Part shown: positions 6,785 through 10,523 of the stretch, piece by piece
Position numbering within the stretch: position 1 is the stretch's first letter
Layout: the number at the start of each line of letters is the position of its first letter
Assembly: GCF_964229645.1 (NCBI RefSeq)
Contig: NZ_CAXREX010000010.1
Coordinates: forward strand, 1-10,523
Length of the DNA: 10,523 nt
Origin: Nioella sp964229645
GTDB taxonomy: Bacteria > Pseudomonadota > Alphaproteobacteria > Rhodobacterales > Rhodobacteraceae
Direction of reading: 5' to 3'
The notes under the pieces: generated by a model
The model's input: the letters and a program-made list of their open reading frames with translations, nothing else
The model's database searches: none
Told to the model about the DNA's origin: nothing
Translations under genes and position numbers: made by a program

Positions 6785-6928
6785 CATGACCCGCCCCGTT
6801 GCGCGCATCATTATTCGAATTATCGGCCCGGCTCTCTGAGACTAGAGACGCCGGGACAAGGTGCTTGAGTTATCGCGCCGCCCTGATAATCCCCTTTCCA
6901 GACCGATCATCACGAGGACCGCATTCCC
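6785..6928 (+). promoter_or_regulatory. Candidate isoleucine-responsive attenuator leader of ileS
   Basis: This is the 5' untranslated leader of ileS if transcription begins at the promoter at 6750-6778. It holds the Ile-rich ORF (6786-6839). A stem-loop follows: CCCGGC 6827-6832 with GCCGGG 6850-6855, stacked on TCTCT 6833-6837 with AGAGA 6844-6848, one bulged C and a 6-nt loop. By hand I also find an 8-pair helix between the Ile-codon segment 6819-6826 and 6883-6890, which ends exactly where the stem-loop begins. GGTGC 6860-6864 can pair with GCGCC 6875-6879. TTATC 6870-6874 competes with the Ile-codon segment for GATAA 6885-6889. Such exclusive pairings are typical of ribosome-controlled attenuators. 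No strong U-tract follows any stem, so termination versus control of translation is unresolved. GAGG at 6914-6917 is the probable ileS ribosome site. Confidence 0.5.
6786..6839 (+). CDS. Ile-rich leader peptide upstream of ileS (17 aa)
   Basis: The ORF reads MTRPVARIIIRIIGPAL and ends at TGA 6837-6839, 89 bp before ileS. Codons 8-13 are ATC ATT ATT CGA ATT ATC, five Ile codons within six. Three of the five are ATT, whereas 15 of the first 16 Ile codons of ileS are ATC, so the leader favours the less used codon; the intervening Arg is also the rare CGA. This is the pattern of an attenuator control peptide (compare trpL, or pheM upstream of pheST). The ATG lies about at the predicted transcription start, so translation may be leaderless; alternatively AAGG at 6776-6779, 6 nt upstream, could act as ribosome site if transcription starts earlier. 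The last codons form the left arm of the leader hairpin. Confidence 0.6.
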   Translation: MTRPVARIIIRIIGPAL

Positions 6929-9844
6929 ATGTGCGCCGAGACCACCGGGCAGACGCCCGATTACAAAGACACGCTGAACCTGCCAAAGACCGAATTCCCG
7001 ATGCGCGCGGGCCTGCCCAAGCGCGAGCCCGAATGGCTGGAGCGTTGGGAAAAGATGGGCATCTACGACCGCCTGCGCGCGAAGGAAGGCCGCAAGCCCT
7101 TCACGCTGCATGACGGCCCTCCTTACGCCAACGGGCACCTGCATATCGGCCACGCGCTGAACAAGACGATCAAGGACATGATCGTGCGCTCGCACCAGAT
7201 GATGGGCCATGACAGCCGCTACATCCCCGGATGGGACTGCCACGGCCTGCCGATCGAGTGGAAGATCGAGGAACAGTACCGCGCCAAAGGGCTGAACAAG
7301 GACGATGTGGACGTGGTGGCCTTCCGCCAGGAATGCCGCAAGTTCGCTGAAGGCTGGGTCGATATCCAGCGCGAGGAGTTCAAGCGGCTTGGCATCACCG
7401 GTAACTGGGCCGACCCCTACCTGACCATGGCTTATCACGCCGAGCGGGTGATCGCCGAGGAATTCATGAAATTCCTGATGAACGGCACACTCTATCAGGG
7501 ATCGAAGCCCGTGATGTGGAGCCCGGTGGAAAAGACGGCGCTCGCCGAGGCCGAGATCGAATATCACGACCACAAGAGCCACACGATCTGGGTGCCGTTC
7601 AAGACCACGAACGGTGAAGGCGATCTTCAGGGTGCCAAGGCCGTTATCTGGACCACGACGCCCTGGACGATTCCGTCAAACAAGGCCGTGGCCTTCAATC
7701 CGGCGATCTCCTACGGGCTTTACGAAGTCACCGGCCGGCCCGAGGAATGCTGGTGCCGGATCGGCGACCGCTACCTGCTGGCCGACAAATTGGCCGCCGA
7801 GGTCCTGACCAAGTCCCGGCTGGACGAGTCCATGTATCGCCGCCTGCGCGACGTGAGCTCGGATGAACTGTCCGCGCTGGTCATGGCCCATCCGTTCCGG
7901 GGTCTCGAGGGGGCCGAGGGCTTCTGGGACTACGACGTGCCGATGATCGACGGCGATCACGTGACCGACGATGCGGGAACGGGCTTTGTTCATACGGCTC
8001 CCTCCCACGGGGCCGACGATTACGAGTGCTTCATGAAGCGCAACTGGCTTGACCGGATGACCCACAACGTGGGCGAGGAATCCGAGTTCCTGCCGCATGT
8101 GCCCTTCTTCGCGGACCTCCAGGTCTTCGATCGCAAGGGCAAGGAAGGCAAGGCCAACGCCGCTGTCATCGACAAGCTGGTCGAGGCGGGTGCCATCATC
8201 GCGCGGGGTCGCGTGACCCATAGCTATCCCCATAGCTGGCGCTCCAAGGCCCCGGTCATCTTCCGCAACACGCCGCAATGGTTTGCCGCCATCGACCGTG
8301 AAGTCGGTGACGGGCAGGACAGCTATGGCAGGACCATCCGCGAACGGGCTCTGACCTCGATCGACCAACTGGTCGACTGGACGCCGCGCACCGGGCGCAA
8401 CCGGCTCTATTCCATGATCGAGGCGCGCCCTGACTGGGTTCTGTCGCGCCAGCGGGCCTGGGGTGTGCCGTTGACATGCTTCACCAAGAAGGGTGCATTG
8501 CCGACGGACGAGGACTTCCTGCTGCGCAATGAGGCGGTCAATGCACGGATCGCCGAGGCGTTCGAAGCCGACGGGGCGGATGTCTGGTACATGGAAGGTG
8601 CGAAAGTACGCTTCCTTGGCGACATCGTGAACCCCGACGACTACGACCAGGTCTTCGACGTGCTGGATGTGTGGTTCGACAGCGGCTCCACCCACGCCTT
8701 CGTTCTGCGTGATCGCGCCGACGGAACCGAGGACGGGATCGCGGATGTCTACATGGAAGGCACCGACCAGCATCGCGGCTGGTTCCATTCCTCGCTCTTG
8801 CAGGCCTGCGGCACGCTTGGCCGCGCGCCCTATCGCAACGTCGTGACCCACGGCTTCACGCTGGACGAGAAGGGCATGAAGATGTCCAAGTCGCTCGGCA
8901 ATACCATCGTGCCCGAGGCCGTGGTCAAGCAGTACGGTGCCGATATCCTGCGTCTTTGGGTGGCCCAGGCCGACTACACCAACGACCAGCGGATCGGGCC
9001 GGAAATCCTGAAGGGGACCGCCGACAGTTACCGTCGCCTGCGCAACACGATGCGCTTCATGCTCGGCTCGCTCGGTGATTTCACAGAGGCCGACCGGGTG
9101 GACCCGTCGGACATGCCGGAGCTGGAACGGTGGGTTCTGCACCGCCTTGCCGAACTCGACCACACGGTGCGGACAGGCTACGCCGCGTTCGATTTCCAGG
9201 GTGTGTTCCAGGCGCTGTTCAACTTCGCCACCACGGACCTGTCGGCCTTCTATTTCGACATCCGCAAGGACGCGCTCTATTGCGACGGCGATACGCTGAA
9301 CCGCCGTGCCGCGCGCACCGTGCTGGACATCCTCTTCCACCGCCTGACCACCTGGCTTGCGCCGATCCTGGTCTTCACGATGGAAGAGGTCTGGCTGGAA
9401 CGCTTCCCGGGCGATGATAGCTCGGTTCACCTGGTCGATTTCCCCGAAACGCCGGGTGACTGGCTGGACGAGCCGCTGGCGGCCAAATGGGCCAAGGTGC
9501 GCCGTGCCCGCCGGGTGGTCACGGCCGCGCTGGAAATCCAGCGCCGCGAAAAGGTGATCGGGGCCTCTCTGGAGGCCGCGCCGGTGGTGCATGTGCGCGA
9601 TGGCGAGATGCTGGATGCGCTGCGCTCGGTCAACTTCGCCGATGTCGCGATCACCTCCGCCGTCAGCCTGACGGGTGATCCGCTGCCGCAAGAGGCGTTC
9701 CGCCTGCCCGAGATCGAAGGCGTTGGCGTGGTGTTCGAAACCGCGGAAGGCGAGAAGTGCCAGCGCTGCTGGAAGATCCTGCCCGACGTGGGGACACATG
9801 CCCATGAAGGGACTTGCAAACGCTGTGACGAGGCGCTTGGGTGA
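6929..9844 (+). CDS. ileS: Isoleucyl-tRNA synthetase (IleRS, bacterial IleS1 type)
   Basis: A 971-residue class I aminoacyl-tRNA synthetase that charges tRNA-Ile with isoleucine in the cytoplasm. The HIGH motif is at residues 72-75 (GHLHIGHALN) and the KMSKS motif at 651-655. The CP1 editing domain, which removes mischarged Val, shows TTTPWTIPSN at 242-251 and GTGFVHTAPSHGADDY at 350-365. LSRQRAWGVPL lies between editing domain and KMSKS. The C-terminal zinc-binding module is intact: CQRC (C944, C947) and CKRC (C963, C966). Length fits alphaproteobacterial enzymes. The ATG at 6929 gives the usual start; GAGG at 6914-6917 is 11 nt away, a rather long spacing. It is preceded by a candidate Ile-responsive leader and followed by a strong terminator, so it is probably monocistronic. 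No truncation or frameshift is seen. Confidence 0.98.
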   Translation: MCAETTGQTPDYKDTLNLPKTEFPMRAGLPKREPEWLERWEKMGIYDRLRAKEGRKPFTLHDGPPYANGHLHIGHALNKTIKDMIVRSHQMMGHDSRYIPGWDCHGLPIEWKIEEQYRAKGLNKDDVDVVAFRQECRKFAEGWVDIQREEFKRLGITGNWADPYLTMAYHAERVIAEEFMKFLMNGTLYQGSKPVMWSPVEKTALAEAEIEYHDHKSHTIWVPFKTTNGEGDLQGAKAVIWTTTPWTIPSNKAVAFNPAISYGLYEVTGRPEECWCRIGDRYLLADKLAAEVLTKSRLDESMYRRLRDVSSDELSALVMAHPFRGLEGAEGFWDYDVPMIDGDHVTDDAGTGFVHTAPSHGADDYECFMKRNWLDRMTHNVGEESEFLPHVPFFADLQVFDRKGKEGKANAAVIDKLVEAGAIIARGRVTHSYPHSWRSKAPVIFRNTPQWFAAIDREVGDGQDSYGRTIRERALTSIDQLVDWTPRTGRNRLYSMIEARPDWVLSRQRAWGVPLTCFTKKGALPTDEDFLLRNEAVNARIAEAFEADGADVWYMEGAKVRFLGDIVNPDDYDQVFDVLDVWFDSGSTHAFVLRDRADGTEDGIADVYMEGTDQHRGWFHSSLLQACGTLGRAPYRNVVTHGFTLDEKGMKMSKSLGNTIVPEAVVKQYGADILRLWVAQADYTNDQRIGPEILKGTADSYRRLRNTMRFMLGSLGDFTEADRVDPSDMPELERWVLHRLAELDHTVRTGYAAFDFQGVFQALFNFATTDLSAFYFDIRKDALYCDGDTLNRRAARTVLDILFHRLTTWLAPILVFTMEEVWLERFPGDDSSVHLVDFPETPGDWLDEPLAAKWAKVRRARRVVTAALEIQRREKVIGASLEAAPVVHVRDGEMLDALRSVNFADVAITSAVSLTGDPLPQEAFRLPEIEGVGVVFETAEGEKCQRCWKILPDVGTHAHEGTCKRCDEALG

Positions 9845-9866
9845 TCAGGCATCCGTCATCACGACA

Positions 9867-9897
9867 AAAAGGGGCGTCCCATCGGGGCGCCCCTTTT
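9867..9897. terminator. Bidirectional intrinsic terminator between ileS and the lipoprotein gene
   Basis: A 14-pair stem: left arm 9867-9880 (AAAAGGGGCGTCCC), triloop ATC at 9881-9883, right arm 9884-9897, with one U-G pair and the rest Watson-Crick. The stem has an A-run on its left and a T-run on its right, so it serves as an intrinsic terminator for transcripts from either side. It begins 22 nt after the ileS stop and lies 10 nt beyond the stop of the convergent lipoprotein gene. Confidence 0.93.
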
Positions 9898-9907
9898 CGT
9901 TGGCGGA

Positions 9908-10333
9908 TCAGTCGAGCAGCGTGCGCAGGTAGTCAGGGTCTGCGAAGCTGCCCCAGCCGAAGGCCATGACACCGGGACCGCGCGTCGTCTCGATCCCGTC
10001 GGTGATGGTGCCGCGCACCGAGGTGCCGTAAATGCCTGCGGGAATGACCTGGTCTTCCTGGTAGATCACCGCGCCGGTGGCGTCACGACAGGTCATGGTG
10101 CCTTCGCCCGCGCGGTCTACCCGCATGATCATGGGCATTTCACAGGAAAGCCCGCTGCCAGAGAGCCGTGTCAGGCTCGACAGTTCGAAATCCGCCAGAA
10201 TGTCACCGGTCATCACCCATTCCGTGCCATCGGCGAGCCGCGCGACGCTGGCCGCCTGCATGCGGATCGTGTCGGAACAGCCGGCGAGCGTCGTTGCCAT
10301 TGCCGCGGCCAGGATCAGGGAACGTGCTGCCAT
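9908..10333 (-). CDS. Small predicted lipoprotein, function unknown
   Basis: A 141-residue protein I do not recognise. Residues 1-18 form a signal peptide and are followed by a lipobox LAGC, so C19 would be lipidated and the protein exported to the periplasmic face of a membrane. The mature part has two further cysteines, C64 (GLSCEMP) and C82 (GTMTCRD), spaced so that a disulfide is plausible, and looks mostly beta-stranded. I place the start at ATG 10333 because AGAGG lies 6-7 nt upstream; the in-frame ATG at 10348 lacks a close ribosome site and would add five residues before the signal peptide. It is convergent with ileS, sharing its terminator, and seems to be a single-gene unit. Confidence 0.82.
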   Translation of the reverse strand: MAARSLILAAAMATTLAGCSDTIRMQAASVARLADGTEWVMTGDILADFELSSLTRLSGSGLSCEMPMIMRVDRAGEGTMTCRDATGAVIYQEDQVIPAGIYGTSVRGTITDGIETTRGPGVMAFGWGSFADPDYLRTLLD

Positions 10334-10362
10334 CTTTGCCTCTTGCATGTTGTTTGACGGCG

Positions 10363-10391
10363 ATCATCACCTGCTTTCGGGAACGGCGCAA
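10363..10391 (-). promoter_or_regulatory. Possible promoter of the lipoprotein gene
   Basis: On the minus strand TTGCGC (10391 to 10386) and GATGAT (10368 to 10363) are separated by 17 nt. Transcription would start at about 10356, some 20 nt before the chosen ATG. Both elements match the sigma70 consensus only partly (3 and 4 of 6), so this is a weak call. The rest of 10334-10523 holds no gene I can support. Confidence 0.25.
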
Positions 10392-10523
10392 TCGGTGGCA
10401 TGCGGTTTTGCACCGCCCGGCGAAACCCGGCGCATCGAGGTTGTGCATCCACGCAGGGGGCACCGCGCCTTTCCTCTGGTGGCGTGACACCCTATCTTGC
10501 CACCAAGACACGCTTGACCCCGA

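Noticed and set aside
7676..9805. 709-codon minus-strand ORF antisense to ileS, and other long antisense ORFs (for example 2609-3478, 3418-4656)
   Set aside because: High GC with strong third-position bias opens long shadow frames; the plus-strand genes have clear family motifs and the antisense products have none.
10077..10487. Plus-strand ORF of 136 codons antisense to the lipoprotein
   Set aside because: It opposes a gene with a signal peptide, lipobox and ribosome site, has no recognisable motif, and its part beyond 10347 does not look like the start of a known gene.
10514..10519. TTGACC at the window end, a possible -35 for a plus-strand gene
   Set aside because: The -10 region would be outside the window, so it cannot be judged.

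Overview
The window looks like chromosomal DNA of a high-GC alphaproteobacterium, most likely Rhodobacterales (Roseobacter/Paracoccaceae type). The GC-rich codon use, the FAD-domain-fused form of SelD, the YcjX/YcjF pair and the style of IleRS all point that way. I see no insertion sequence, prophage, CRISPR array, rRNA or tRNA gene. No gene-free stretch exceeds 300 bases.

Layout. (1) At 1-1146 on the minus strand lie truA (tRNA pseudouridine synthase) and, after a 192-bp gap that opens with three abutting hairpins, the first 60 codons of a SelD-type protein that runs off the window. (2) At 1311-4620 on the plus strand is a tightly coupled three-gene operon, ycjX (P-loop NTPase), ycjF (inner-membrane partner) and a DMT/EamA transporter, with 4-nt stop/start overlaps and TTG, ATG and GTG starts. 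(3) At 4577-5767 on the minus strand an FAD-dependent monooxygenase-like gene converges on the transporter and overlaps its 3' end by 44 bp. (4) At 5867-6175 on the plus strand is a small three-helix membrane protein. It converges on a minus-strand group III truncated hemoglobin (6272-6685), and a block of three perfect 10-bp inverted repeats fills the gap between them. (5) At 6686-6928 is the intergenic leader of ileS. (6) At 6929-9844 on the plus strand is ileS, ended by a bidirectional terminator shared with a convergent gene for a small lipoprotein (9908-10333, minus).

The most interesting signal is in the ileS leader. A sigma70-like promoter (6750-6778) is followed at its predicted start point by a 17-codon ORF (6786-6839), MTRPVARIIIRIIGPAL. 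Five of its codons are Ile within a six-codon run, mostly the ATT codon that ileS itself avoids. The last codons form the left arm of a strong hairpin, and the Ile codons can pair with a downstream segment, which has a competing nearer partner. This is the architecture expected of a ribosome-mediated attenuator that senses isoleucyl-tRNA charging and controls isoleucyl-tRNA synthetase. It may be translated from a leaderless transcript, as reported for rhizobial trpL. I know of no described example for ileS in alphaproteobacteria. The U-tract expected of an intrinsic terminator is poor, so the output mechanism is open.

Several genes serve decoding: TruA modifies the anticodon arm, SelD makes selenophosphate (used for 2-selenouridine or selenocysteine), and IleRS charges tRNA-Ile. 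The YcjXF/transporter operon and the oxidoreductase/hemoglobin genes appear to be independent units.
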